The position numbers and the translations under genes are program-made. From Sphingobium sp. D43FB (GTDB lineage: Bacteria; Pseudomonadota; Alphaproteobacteria; Sphingomonadales; Sphingomonadaceae), in contig NZ_NMUA01000001.1 of assembly GCF_002312805.1 (NCBI RefSeq), positions 248,001 to 312,000 of the forward strand: a stretch of DNA of 64,000 bases, written 5' to 3'. Below, one piece after another: positions 28,189 to 36,773 of this stretch; the stretch's first letter is position 1; each line of letters starts with the position of its first letter. Below the pieces are notes generated by a model. The model had not been told where the DNA came from and ran no database searches. It was given only the letters and a program-made list of their open reading frames with translations.

Positions 28189-29679
28189 ATGCGAAGCGAA
28201 CGGATCAGGACAAGAACAGGCGCCCGGAGCGCCGACATGCTGCTGGCCGCGCCATGGAGCAGGCTGGAAAAGCTGTTGCTGGCGGCCATCGCCATCGCCA
28301 CCCTGTTCTGCACGCTGATCACGCCGCCTTTTCAGGCGCCAGACGAAAACCAACATTATATGAAGGCGCTGCTGCTGTCGGAGGGGCGTGTCCTGACCGA
28401 ACAGCGCGGCGATCTGATCGGCGCGACTTTGCCGCGCGCGGCCGTGGACTTTCACGCCGTCGATTTCCCGACCGACGTTCCGCCCACGCTGCGCCGCTTC
28501 GATCGCGCCATGCTGGAACGGAGCGGTGATGCCGATGCGCAGCGGCCCGGCACTGCCTTCGCCGACTTTCCCAATGTCGCGAGCTACGCGCCCACCCTCT
28601 ATGCCCCCGGTGCACTCGGCCTGTATCTGGGCGAAGCGCTCGACGTGTCGCGGCGCGACGCCTTCTATGTCGGTCGCCTCGTCAACGCGGCGACGGGACT
28701 ACTGCTGCTGATCGCCGCGCTGCAACTCCTCCCCTTCGGCCGCAACGCCCTGCTGGCAACCGCCCTACTCCCGACCTTCGCCTATCAGACCGGATCACTC
28801 TCGCCCGATGCGGTCATCAATGGCCTCGGCTTTCTCGGCCTAGCGCTTGCGCTGCGGATCGGCTTCATGGGCGCAAGCCCCGCCCGCGCCGCCGGATTGT
28901 TCATCATCGCCCCGCTTCTGGCCCTCGCCAAAGGCGTCTACCTCCCCATCATGGCGGCAGGCCTGCGCTGGCCGCACGACCGGCGCGACTATCGGCCATG
29001 GCTGCTGGTCGGCGCGATGCTGGTCGGCGCCATCGGCTTCATCCTGTGGATGACATTGTCCGGCGGCAGCCAGGCGCTCTACCATATCCAGTCGCGCCGC
29101 ACCGGCGAGACGATGATGACCGCCCCGCTCGCCGACCAACTGGCCGTCATCCTGCACGATCCGTTAGCCTATGTCCGCATCCTCGTCTCCAGCGTGACCG
29201 AACGCGCGCCGGTCTATGCCCTCCAGATCGTCGGCCGCTTCGGCTGGAACGCCATATTGCTGCCCCTGCTCGCCTATCCGATTGCCCTGCTCATGCTCGG
29301 CACAGGCATCGCAACTGGCACAGGCGCGCGTTTCGGCATCGCTCAACGGCTCTGGTGGCTGGCGGTCGCGGGCGGCATTGCCTTGCTGATCGAAACCGCC
29401 ATGTATCTGACCGGCACGCCGCTGGGGGCCGACTATATTCAGGGGACGCAGGGCCGCTATTTCCTGCCGATCCTGCCCTTGATCCTGATCGCGCTCTCGC
29501 CCGACCGACCGATGCGCGGCGTACCGCGCCTGTTCGCAGGGACCGCCTTACTGCTGCTCGTCATCGCGGCCATGACGTTATTCGACAGTTTCTGGGTTCA
29601 TGGCTTCATCACCACCGACGGCATGCCACCGCATGACAGCCTGGCCCGCGCCTTGCTGCTACCCTCGCCGCGCTGGTAA
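28189..29679 (+). CDS. DUF2142 multi-spanning membrane protein
   Basis: This 496-residue protein has about 10-12 hydrophobic segments. A soluble-looking loop near residues 45-130 contains PPFQAPDENQHYMKAL, the signature of DUF2142, a family resembling membrane glycosyltransferases of the GT-C class. The acidic PDEN motif follows the first transmembrane segment, as in GT-C active sites. Function is unknown; transfer of a lipid-linked sugar to a surface glycan is a reasonable guess. I use ATG 28189; ATG 28237 is possible. The 3' end overlaps the convergent PAP2 gene by 21 bases. Confidence 0.82.
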   Translation: MRSERIRTRTGARSADMLLAAPWSRLEKLLLAAIAIATLFCTLITPPFQAPDENQHYMKALLLSEGRVLTEQRGDLIGATLPRAAVDFHAVDFPTDVPPTLRRFDRAMLERSGDADAQRPGTAFADFPNVASYAPTLYAPGALGLYLGEALDVSRRDAFYVGRLVNAATGLLLLIAALQLLPFGRNALLATALLPTFAYQTGSLSPDAVINGLGFLGLALALRIGFMGASPARAAGLFIIAPLLALAKGVYLPIMAAGLRWPHDRRDYRPWLLVGAMLVGAIGFILWMTLSGGSQALYHIQSRRTGETMMTAPLADQLAVILHDPLAYVRILVSSVTERAPVYALQIVGRFGWNAILLPLLAYPIALLMLGTGIATGTGARFGIAQRLWWLAVAGGIALLIETAMYLTGTPLGADYIQGTQGRYFLPILPLILIALSPDRPMRGVPRLFAGTALLLLVIAAMTLFDSFWVHGFITTDGMPPHDSLARALLLPSPRW

Positions 29680-30291
29680 CCACACCCGGCACAGCAGCAG
29701 CCAGCCGAAGCCGGTGACCCAACCCGCCATCACGTCACTCGGCCAATGCACGCCCAGCCACACCCGGCTGATACCGATCAGTGCGATCATCACGCCCGCC
29801 GCCCAATAGACGCTACGCCGCCCGGCCAGCATCGCCAGTGCGCCGAACAACATCATATTGCCCGCCGCATGGCCGCTCGGAAAGCTGTAGCTCTGCACGA
29901 TGTCCAGATGCGGCAACAGGTCGGGGCGCGGCGCGGCGAATATCTGCTTGAGGATCAGGTTGAGCGCCGTGCCCCCCGCCATCATCAGCGCCAGCCACAG
30001 CGCATCGGCCCGCCGACGTCCCCACAGCAAAAGGGGAAACACCACCGCCAATATCGCTAATCGGCCGATCGTGTCGCCGATCGCCGTTGCCAGCCGCATC
30101 AGCGCAATGGAAGGCCCGCCCCAAGCACTATCGCGTGCTTCGCCCGCCGCGCCCATCAGGCCGACATTCAAGCCATCCAGCCACCCCGCGCGCTGCATCC
30201 ACGCAATGGCGACGACGCACAAAAGCGCGAGGACCATAGCCCCCGCGCCTTTCTCCCGTGTCCAGCGATCAGATATGGATCGCACGCCCAT
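29659..30291 (-). CDS. PAP2 superfamily membrane phosphatase
   Basis: The 210-residue inner-membrane protein has about five or six transmembrane segments. The three PAP2 motifs are present: KQIFAAPRP, then FPSGHA and finally RVWLGVHWPSD. It probably dephosphorylates a lipid phosphate such as undecaprenyl pyrophosphate or phosphatidate; the substrate is unresolved. The ATG at 30291 lies inside the 3' end of lpdA; ATG 30237 just before the first hydrophobic segment is an alternative start. Confidence 0.88.
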   Translation of the reverse strand: MGVRSISDRWTREKGAGAMVLALLCVVAIAWMQRAGWLDGLNVGLMGAAGEARDSAWGGPSIALMRLATAIGDTIGRLAILAVVFPLLLWGRRRADALWLALMMAGGTALNLILKQIFAAPRPDLLPHLDIVQSYSFPSGHAAGNMMLFGALAMLAGRRSVYWAAGVMIALIGISRVWLGVHWPSDVMAGWVTGFGWLLLCRVWLPARRG

Positions 30292-31684
30292 AAGCGGCCA
30301 GAACGCTTTCGTGCATCGACTCCGAAATGGTCGGATGCGGGAAGACCGTGTGCATCAATTCCGCCTCGGTCGTCTCCAGCGTCTTGCCGATCGTATAGCC
30401 CTGGATCATCTCGGTCACTTCCGCGCCGATCATATGCGCGCCCAGCAGCTCGCCGGTCTTGGCGTCGAACACCGTCTTGGTGAAGCCCTCGGCCTCGCCT
30501 AGCGCGATCGCCTTGCCATTGCCGATGAAGGGGAACATGCCGACCTTCACCTCATAACCCGCTTCCTTCGCCTTGGCTTCGGTCAGGCCGACGCTGGCGA
30601 TCTGCGGGTGGCAATAGGTGCAGCCTGGAATGTTGCGCACGTCCATCGCATGGGGATGGACATCCTTGTTGCCCAGCGTCTGCGCAATCATCTCGGCGAC
30701 GATCACGCCCTCATGGCTCGCCTTGTGCGCCAGCCATGGCGGCGCCGTCACGTCGCCGATCGCCCAGATGCCATCGACATTGGTGCGGCCATAGGCGTCG
30801 GTCTTGACGTGGAAACGCTGGTCCGGCTCGACGCCGACCTCTTCCAGACCCAGATTTTCGACATTGGGGACGATGCCGATCGCCACGATCACATGGCTAT
30901 ATTCGGCCTCGATCGCCTTGCCCGTCTTGTCCTTGATCGTCGCGGTCACGCCCTTGTCGCCGGTCGCGATTTTTTCGATCTTGGCCCCGGTCAGCACGGT
31001 CATGCCCTGCTTCTTGACCGCCTTTTCCAGGAAAGCGGACACATCGGCATCTTCGACGGGGACGATGCGGTCCATCATCTCGACCACGGTCACGTCCGCG
31101 CCCATGTCGTTGTAGAAGCTCGCAAATTCGATACCGATCGCGCCCGATCCGATGACCAGCAGCTTGGTCGGCATTTCCGGCGGCGTCATGGCGTGGCGAT
31201 AGGTCCACACCCGCTTGCCGTCGGCCTTGAGCTGCGGCAAGTCGCGGGCGCGCGCACCAGTCGCGATGATGATATGCTTGGCCGTCAGTTCCTCGGTCTT
31301 GCCATCCTTGGTAACGGACAGCTTGCCCTTCGCCACCAGCTTGCCATCGCCCATATGGACGGTGATCTTGTTCTTCTTCATCAGGTGGGTGACGCCCTGA
31401 TTGAGCTGCTTGGCAACGCCGCGCGACCGCTTCACCACCGCTTCGATGTCCGCCGTGATATTGTCCGCTGCCAGGCCATAATCCTTGGCATGCTGCATAT
31501 AATGGAAAATCTCGGCCGACCGCAGCAGCGCCTTGGTCGGGATGCAGCCCCAGTTGAGGCAGATGCCGCCCAGATTTTCGCGCTCGACGATGGCCGTCTT
31601 GAGGCCGAGCTGCGCAGCGCGGATCGCGGCGACATAGCCGCCGGGGCCGGAGCCGAGGACGATGAGATCGTAGGTATCAGCCAT
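30269..31684 (-). CDS. lpdA: Dihydrolipoyl dehydrogenase (E3)
   Basis: This 471-residue flavoenzyme reoxidises dihydrolipoamide of the 2-oxoacid dehydrogenase complexes with NAD+. The FAD motif is VLGSGPGGYVAA, the redox disulfide is C42/C47 in GGICLNWGCIPTK, the NAD site is VIGSGAIGIEFA, and the C-terminal dimer motif is HPTISE. It lies downstream of pdhC and the thioesterase on the same strand, so it probably serves pyruvate dehydrogenase. E1 genes are not in the window. Confidence 0.97.
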   Translation of the reverse strand: MADTYDLIVLGSGPGGYVAAIRAAQLGLKTAIVERENLGGICLNWGCIPTKALLRSAEIFHYMQHAKDYGLAADNITADIEAVVKRSRGVAKQLNQGVTHLMKKNKITVHMGDGKLVAKGKLSVTKDGKTEELTAKHIIIATGARARDLPQLKADGKRVWTYRHAMTPPEMPTKLLVIGSGAIGIEFASFYNDMGADVTVVEMMDRIVPVEDADVSAFLEKAVKKQGMTVLTGAKIEKIATGDKGVTATIKDKTGKAIEAEYSHVIVAIGIVPNVENLGLEEVGVEPDQRFHVKTDAYGRTNVDGIWAIGDVTAPPWLAHKASHEGVIVAEMIAQTLGNKDVHPHAMDVRNIPGCTYCHPQIASVGLTEAKAKEAGYEVKVGMFPFIGNGKAIALGEAEGFTKTVFDAKTGELLGAHMIGAEVTEMIQGYTIGKTLETTEAELMHTVFPHPTISESMHESVLAAYGRAIHI

Positions 31685-31706
31685 GGGTCACACTCGCTTC
31701 TTGTAA

Positions 31707-32108
31707 TTAGGCTTCCGCGATCGGCGGAACGGAACGGGGCTGGCGATCCTCTCCGATCGCCACGAAGGTAAAGGTCGCCTGGGTCACGCGATAGGATCGG
31801 TCGTCATGTCGCGCACGACGCCACGCTTCTACCGCAATCTTCATCGACGTGCGCCCAACGGATTTGAGGGTAGCGAACACCGAAACCTCGTCGCCGACGA
31901 CGACCGGGCGCAGGAACGTCATGCCCTCCACCGCGATCGTCACGGCACGGCCATGGCTGTAGCGCGCAGCTACCGATCCTGCCGCCGAATCCATCAGGCT
32001 CATCAGCCAACCGCCGAAAATATCCCCATAGGGATTGGTATCGGCGGGCATGGCGATGACCCGCACCGCCGGGTGATGCTCCGGCGGCTGCTCGTCAACG
32101 AACGGCAT
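31707..32108 (-). CDS. Hotdog-fold acyl-CoA thioesterase (YciA type)
   Basis: The 133-residue single-hotdog protein has the YciA/BACH signature NPYGDIFGGWLMSLMDSAAG, with the catalytic Asp (MDSAA) and Gly-rich turn. It hydrolyses acyl-CoA esters in the cytoplasm; chain preference is unknown. Its ATG shares one base with the pdhC stop (TGATG), so it is translationally coupled to the pyruvate dehydrogenase E2. It lies 22 bases before lpdA, which suggests a role at the acetyl-CoA branch. Confidence 0.92.
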   Translation of the reverse strand: MPFVDEQPPEHHPAVRVIAMPADTNPYGDIFGGWLMSLMDSAAGSVAARYSHGRAVTIAVEGMTFLRPVVVGDEVSVFATLKSVGRTSMKIAVEAWRRARHDDRSYRVTQATFTFVAIGEDRQPRSVPPIAEA

Positions 32109-33403
32109 CAGGCCAACATGCCGATCGGGTTTTCGATCAATTCCTTGAACGCCTTCATCAACCGCGCCCCATCGGCGCCGTCGATGGCGCGATGGTCGAA
32201 GCTGCCGGTGGCCGACATGACGGTTGCGATCTGCAGGCTGTCATCGACCACGAACGGCCGCTTCTCGCCCGCGCCGATCGCCATGATCATGCCCTGGGGC
32301 GGGTTGATGACCGCCTCGAACTGCTTGATGCCGAACATGCCCATGTTGGAGAGCGAGGCGGTGCCGCCCTGATATTCTTCCGGCTTGAGCTTGCCGTCCT
32401 TGGCGCGGCTGGCGAGATCCTTCATCGCGTCGGAGATTGCGGCGACGCCCTTGCTGCCTGCGTCGGTGATGATCGGGGTGATCAGGCCACCGGGGATCGA
32501 CACCGCGACCGAAATGTCGGCGCGCTTGAACTGCAGCATCTGGTCGCCCGCAAACTGAACGTTGCATTCCGGCACTTCGGCGAGCGCCACGCCCAGCGCC
32601 TTGATCAGCAGGTCGTTGACCGACAGCTTGACCTTGCGGCTGGCAAGCCCCGCATTGAGTTCGCCGCGCAGTTTGAGCAGCTTGTCGAGCTGGATATCGA
32701 CCGTCAGATAAATGTGCGGCACTTGCTGCTTGGATTCGGTCAAGCGGCGCGCGATCGTCTTGCGCATGCCGCTCAGCTTGACGACCTCGTGTGGAATGCC
32801 GAAATCCTGCGCGCCGGTCGGCGCAGCCGGTGCCGGGGCCGCAGGAGCCTTCTCCGCCGGGGCGGCAGCAGGCGCAGCGGCCGACTTGGCCGTGCCTGCC
32901 TTCGCCCCGTCCAGATCGCCCTTCACGATGCGGCCATTGGGACCGGAACCGGTGACCGCCGCCAGATCGATGCCCTTGTCCTGGGCCAGACGGCGCGCGA
33001 GCGGGCTGGCCTTGACCCGACCCTCGGCGGGGGCAGCAGCGGCGGGCGCAGCCGCAGCCTTTGGCGTTGCGGCAGGCGCTTCGGCTTCCGCCTTGGCAGG
33101 TGCCGCCTCGGCCTTGGGTGCAGCTTCGCCACCACCGGCAGCGACGGCCGCGACGTCCTCGCCTTCTTCCGCGATGATCGCGATCACGGTGCCGACTTTC
33201 ACGCCTTCGGAGCCTTCGGATACCAGGATTTTGGCGATCACGCCTTCATCGACCGCCTCGAACTCCATCGTCGCCTTGTCGGTCTCGATTTCCGCCAGCA
33301 GATCGCCGGACGATACCGTATCCCCTTCCTTGACCAGCCATTTGGCCAGCGTCCCTTCCTCCATGGTGGGGGACAAAGCGGGCATCTGGATCGTCTTGCT
33401 CAT
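32108..33403 (-). CDS. pdhC: Pyruvate dehydrogenase E2, dihydrolipoyl acetyltransferase
   Basis: The 431-residue E2 has one lipoyl domain (residues 1-78, lipoylated Lys in [10 protein letters not shown]). An Ala/Pro linker leads to a peripheral-subunit-binding domain (about 131-165, [18 protein letters not shown]). After a second Ala/Pro linker comes the catalytic domain (about 205-431) with the [11 protein letters not shown] active site. It moves the acetyl group to CoA. It is the first of a - strand run with the thioesterase, lpdA and PAP2 genes; E1 must be encoded elsewhere. Confidence 0.96.
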   Translation of the reverse strand: MSKTIQMPALSPTMEEGTLAKWLVKEGDTVSSGDLLAEIETDKATMEFEAVDEGVIAKILVSEGSEGVKVGTVIAIIAEEGEDVAAVAAGGGEAAPKAEAAPAKAEAEAPAATPKAAAAPAAAAPAEGRVKASPLARRLAQDKGIDLAAVTGSGPNGRIVKGDLDGAKAGTAKSAAAPAAAPAEKAPAAPAPAAPTGAQDFGIPHEVVKLSGMRKTIARRLTESKQQVPHIYLTVDIQLDKLLKLRGELNAGLASRKVKLSVNDLLIKALGVALAEVPECNVQFAGDQMLQFKRADISVAVSIPGGLITPIITDAGSKGVAAISDAMKDLASRAKDGKLKPEEYQGGTASLSNMGMFGIKQFEAVINPPQGMIMAIGAGEKRPFVVDDSLQIATVMSATGSFDHRAIDGADGARLMKAFKELIENPIGMLA

Positions 33404-33531
33404 GCGTTCTGGGCCTCTTCTTCAATTATGCGGCACGCGCCATTTGCTGTTCGTTTTCACGCATTCGCCGGAACGGTCAAGGGACGCCTTGCGCCAAAGC
33501 CGATTATGGCCCACATTTCACCCCTATGGTT

Positions 33532-33554
33532 CGTTCGGTCCGATTGACCGAACG
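33532..33554. promoter_or_regulatory. Perfect 9-bp inverted repeat in the pdhC-usp divergent region
   Basis: CGTTCGGTC and GACCGAACG are separated by 5 bases, 35 bases before the preferred universal-stress-protein start at 33590. It could be an operator for either divergent gene; there is no T-run. Confidence 0.5.
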
Positions 33555-33589
33555 GCATGGCCATCAAATCTTTGCAGGGGCAATATTCA

Positions 33590-34045
33590 GTGCGGGCATA
33601 TCTGGTTGTCGTGGACGAATCGCCGGAGGCTGAAACCGCGCTGCGCTTCGCCGCACGGCGCGCAGCCAAGACCGGCGGCACCGTCCGCATCCTCGCCCTG
33701 ATCCCGCCGGCCGAATTCGTCCAGTGGGGCGGCGTACAGGCGACGATGGAGGATGAAGCGCTGCAACGCGCCGAGGCGCTGGTCACCAGTGCAGCCGGAA
33801 CATTGATGGATGAATCCGGTATTCGTCCCAGCATCACCGTGCGCCAGGGCGAAGCCGTTGCTGTCGTGCGCGAAACTCTCGATGAAATGGACGATGTCGC
33901 CGCACTGGTATTGGGTGCCGCCGCCAGCGGCCCGCCCGGCCCTCTGGTATCGCATTTCGCCGGAGCAGATGCGGGCCGAATGCCCTGCCCCATCATGGTC
34001 ATCCCCGGCGCGCTCGACGCGGAATCGATCGACCGCCTGAGCTGA
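33590..34045 (+). CDS. Universal stress protein UspA family
   Basis: The 151-residue single Usp domain begins RAYLVVVDESPEAETALRFAARRA and ends with CPIMVIPG. The family's ATP-binding motif G-x2-G-x9-G(S/T) is not obvious (VLGAAASGPPGPLVSHFAG is close), so nucleotide binding is uncertain. I choose GTG 33590 because AGGGG lies nine bases upstream. ATG 33557 would add 11 residues but has only the inverted repeat in front of it. It is divergent from pdhC. Confidence 0.85.
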   Translation: MRAYLVVVDESPEAETALRFAARRAAKTGGTVRILALIPPAEFVQWGGVQATMEDEALQRAEALVTSAAGTLMDESGIRPSITVRQGEAVAVVRETLDEMDDVAALVLGAAASGPPGPLVSHFAGADAGRMPCPIMVIPGALDAESIDRLS

Positions 34046-34061
34046 CGCTCGATCCACGCGC

Positions 34062-34094
34062 CGTCATTCCCGCGAAAGCGGGAACCCATCTCCC
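34062..34094. repeat. Second copy of the CGTCATTCCCGC dispersed repeat
   Basis: CGTCATTCCCGC, a GCGGGAA arm and CCATCTCCC match the copy at 25415-25447. The arms form a 6-bp hairpin after the usp stop. Confidence 0.6.
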
Positions 34095-34148
34095 ACCCAA
34101 GTGCCCCGGCACCAAGTCGAGAATGAAGCACCACCATTGCGGGCAAGC

Positions 34149-34357
34149 TAGAGCGTGATGACTTTACTCAGAACCGTTCGTCCTCAGTAGCCCCTTCGAC
34201 TGCCTGCCAAGGCAGGCGCTCAGGACAGGCATTGAGCGAAGTGGAAATGGCGTATCGAAGGATGTAAGCGCAGCCGACCCTTCGATACGGGTCTTCGACA
34301 AGCTCAGCCCCTACTCAGGGCGAACGGAGTGATCCGACTTAAAGTCATCATGCTCTA
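34149..34357. mobile_element. 209-bp MITE-like element with terminal inverted repeats
   Basis: TAGAGCGTGATGACTTTA at 34149-34166 is inverted at 34340-34357 with one mismatch. The element is TA-bounded and carries no ORF. Internally it holds the CCGTTCG...CGAACGG palindrome family seen also at 26523 and 54428, plus the arms TGCCTGCCAAGGCAGGC and ATCGAAGG/CCTTCGAT. Together with the copy at 34062 it fills the 322-bp gap between usp and rnr. A non-autonomous element mobilised by a TA-targeting (IS630-like) transposase is my inference. Confidence 0.65.
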
Positions 34358-34367
34358 AACAGTACCC

Positions 34368-36668
34368 TTACCGCTTATGCTTGCCCCGCGTCGCCCCCAT
34401 ATGCCGGATGTTGACTGGCCGCCCGCGATGGCTACCCGGCCGTGTCCGGTCGCGCTTCATCGGCCCGCCGCGCGGCGCGGGATGATCGGGCAGTTCGAAG
34501 CGTAGCGAGCCGTTGATCGGGTCCGCCTCGGCCAACCGCAGTTCCAGCCGCTGACCGACCGTATAGCGATCGCCGCTCTCGACCCCTTCCAGCGCTTTGC
34601 CCGCCTCGTCATAGAAAAAGCGTTCAGCGCCCATGGTCGATACCGGCACCAGCCCATCACCGCCCAGGCCATCAACCGTCGCGAAGAAGCCGAAATTCTG
34701 CACCCCGGTAATCCGCGCCTTGACCAGTTCGCCGACATGGGCGGCCAGGAACGCGGCGACATAGCGATCGACCGTATCGCGCTCTGCCTCCATCGCGCGC
34801 CGTTCATGGCCGGAGATCATCTCGCCGACCTTGCCCATATTCTCATAATCCTCCTGGCTCAGCGAGGATCGGTCGGGGATGATCCCGCCCTTGGGCGCGG
34901 GCAGTTCCAGCCCATAAGCCCCCACTAGCGCGCGATGGACCAAAAGGTCGGCATAGCGGCGGATCGGCGAGGTGAAATGGCCATAGGAGCCAAGCGCCAA
35001 GCCGAAATGCCCCATATTTTGCGGGCTGTAATAGGCCTGCGTCTGGCTGCGGAGGATCTGCTCCATGATCTGCGGCTTCGCTTCCGCTTCCCCCACCCGC
35101 TTGATCAGATGGTTGAAGGTCGCGGGTCGGATCACCTGCCCCAGCGCAAATTCGATGTCGAAGGTCGCCAGATATTCCTTGAGCGCCACCAGCTTGTCGC
35201 GGCTTGGCGGTTCATGGACGCGGTACATGACCGGCGCCTTCTTCGCTTCCAGCGCCTTGGCCGCCGCGACATTGGCCGCGATCATATAATCCTCGATCAG
35301 CATATGCGCGTCGAGCCGTTCGCGGACAGCGACGCTGACGATCTTGCCCCATTCGTCCAGCACCACCCGCCGTTCGGGCAAGTCGAGCGCCAATGGCTCA
35401 CGCGCCAGCCGCGCCTTGTGCAACAAGGCCCAGCAAGCCCAAAGCGGCTTGAGCGCCGTTTCGAGCAATTCATGCTCGCCCGTGCCGTCGATCGCCGCCT
35501 GCGCATCCTCATAGGCCATGACCGACGCGACGCGGATCACCGCGCGACTAAAGCGCCAGGCGGTCACCTTGCCCTGCGCGTTGATGGTCAGGTGGCACGC
35601 CATCGCCGCCCGGTCCTGTCCGGCCCGAAGCGAACACATGTCCGACGATAGCTGATGCGGCAGCATCGGCACGACAAGGTCTGGAAAATAAACGCTATTT
35701 CCTCGCTTGCGCGCTTCGCGATCGAGCGCGCTGCCGGGGCGTACATAGTAGCTGACATCGGCAATCGCGACGATCGCGCGAAACCCGCCACTATTGTCCG
35801 GGTCGCTGTCCGCTTCCGCCCACACCGCATCATCATGGTCGCGCGCATCCACCGGATCGATGGCGACGATCGGCAGGTGGCGCAGGTCTTCGCGCTTCTC
35901 CTCATGCAGCGGCAGAGCGGCGGCGACCAGCGCCTCTTCCTCCGTCGCTTCGGGAAAGACATGGGGGATGCCATGTTTGTGGATCGCGATCAGGCTGAAG
36001 CTGCGCGGGGCGAAGGGGTCACCCAATATGTCGGTCACCCGCGCCGAAATGCGCGGCGGGCGACCGGATGGCTCGGCCAGGACGAGATCACCCTTCTTGG
36101 CGGCGCCCGCATCGCTGATCGGCGTATCCTTGCGGATGCGCTTGTCTACCGGGCGCAGCCATAATTTGCCGTCGGCCATCTCCTCGACCACGCCCAGCAA
36201 CATCTCGGTGGCCTTGGCGAGCTTCTTCATCGGATGCGCAACCCAGCCGCGCCCCGCCTCCTCAGTCCGCGCCAGGATGCGGTCGCCGATGGTCAGCGCG
36301 CCGCGCTTGCCGCGCTCCACGATGCGCAGGCGCGGCGCGGGCTGGCCCTCGGCCTCCCACCGTTCCGGGGTCGCGATCAGCGTCGTGTCATCGACATCGA
36401 TGATCCGCAGCACCGTCACCTTAGGCACACCGCCCAGCTTGTGGAAGGCCCTCGCCGGGCCAAGATCGATCAGCCCTTCGTCGGCCATATCCTTGAGCAG
36501 CGCCTTGAGCGCGATCTTCTCCTGCCCCTTGAGGCCGAAGGCCTTGGCGATCTCCCGCTTGCCCGCGGGCTGGTCCGATGTGGTGATGAAGTCCATCACC
36601 TGATCGCGCGTCGGGAAGCCTGCGGGGCGGACCTTGTCCGGTGTCTTGTGCTTTTGGGTTGATGCCAT
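34368..36668 (-). CDS. rnr: Ribonuclease R
   Basis: The 766-residue 3'-5' exoribonuclease degrades structured RNA. It has an N-terminal helix-turn-helix-like region, cold-shock domains (about 70-220), the RNB catalytic domain (about 245-590, with AIDPVDARDHDDAVW holding the metal-binding aspartates) and a C-terminal S1 domain (about 640-725) followed by a basic tail. I start at ATG 36668 (MASTQKHK); the frame extends 26 codons upstream with sequence unlike the family. It is divergent from the radical SAM gene. Confidence 0.94.
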   Translation of the reverse strand: MASTQKHKTPDKVRPAGFPTRDQVMDFITTSDQPAGKREIAKAFGLKGQEKIALKALLKDMADEGLIDLGPARAFHKLGGVPKVTVLRIIDVDDTTLIATPERWEAEGQPAPRLRIVERGKRGALTIGDRILARTEEAGRGWVAHPMKKLAKATEMLLGVVEEMADGKLWLRPVDKRIRKDTPISDAGAAKKGDLVLAEPSGRPPRISARVTDILGDPFAPRSFSLIAIHKHGIPHVFPEATEEEALVAAALPLHEEKREDLRHLPIVAIDPVDARDHDDAVWAEADSDPDNSGGFRAIVAIADVSYYVRPGSALDREARKRGNSVYFPDLVVPMLPHQLSSDMCSLRAGQDRAAMACHLTINAQGKVTAWRFSRAVIRVASVMAYEDAQAAIDGTGEHELLETALKPLWACWALLHKARLAREPLALDLPERRVVLDEWGKIVSVAVRERLDAHMLIEDYMIAANVAAAKALEAKKAPVMYRVHEPPSRDKLVALKEYLATFDIEFALGQVIRPATFNHLIKRVGEAEAKPQIMEQILRSQTQAYYSPQNMGHFGLALGSYGHFTSPIRRYADLLVHRALVGAYGLELPAPKGGIIPDRSSLSQEDYENMGKVGEMISGHERRAMEAERDTVDRYVAAFLAAHVGELVKARITGVQNFGFFATVDGLGGDGLVPVSTMGAERFFYDEAGKALEGVESGDRYTVGQRLELRLAEADPINGSLRFELPDHPAPRGGPMKRDRTRPGSHRGRPVNIRHMGATRGKHKR

Positions 36669-36773
36669 GCACTTAGCTATAGGGACGCCGCCCCTGCGAC
36701 GCCAGTGCCCCCATTCCGAACCGGCACTCGACCGTCCTGTTGCCATTGTTCCTTATTTGTTCTATTCTTGGTC

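Noticed and set aside
32192..33547. 451-codon ORF antisense to pdhC
   Set aside because: pdhC is unambiguous; the antisense ORF has no domain and extends only because of codon bias.
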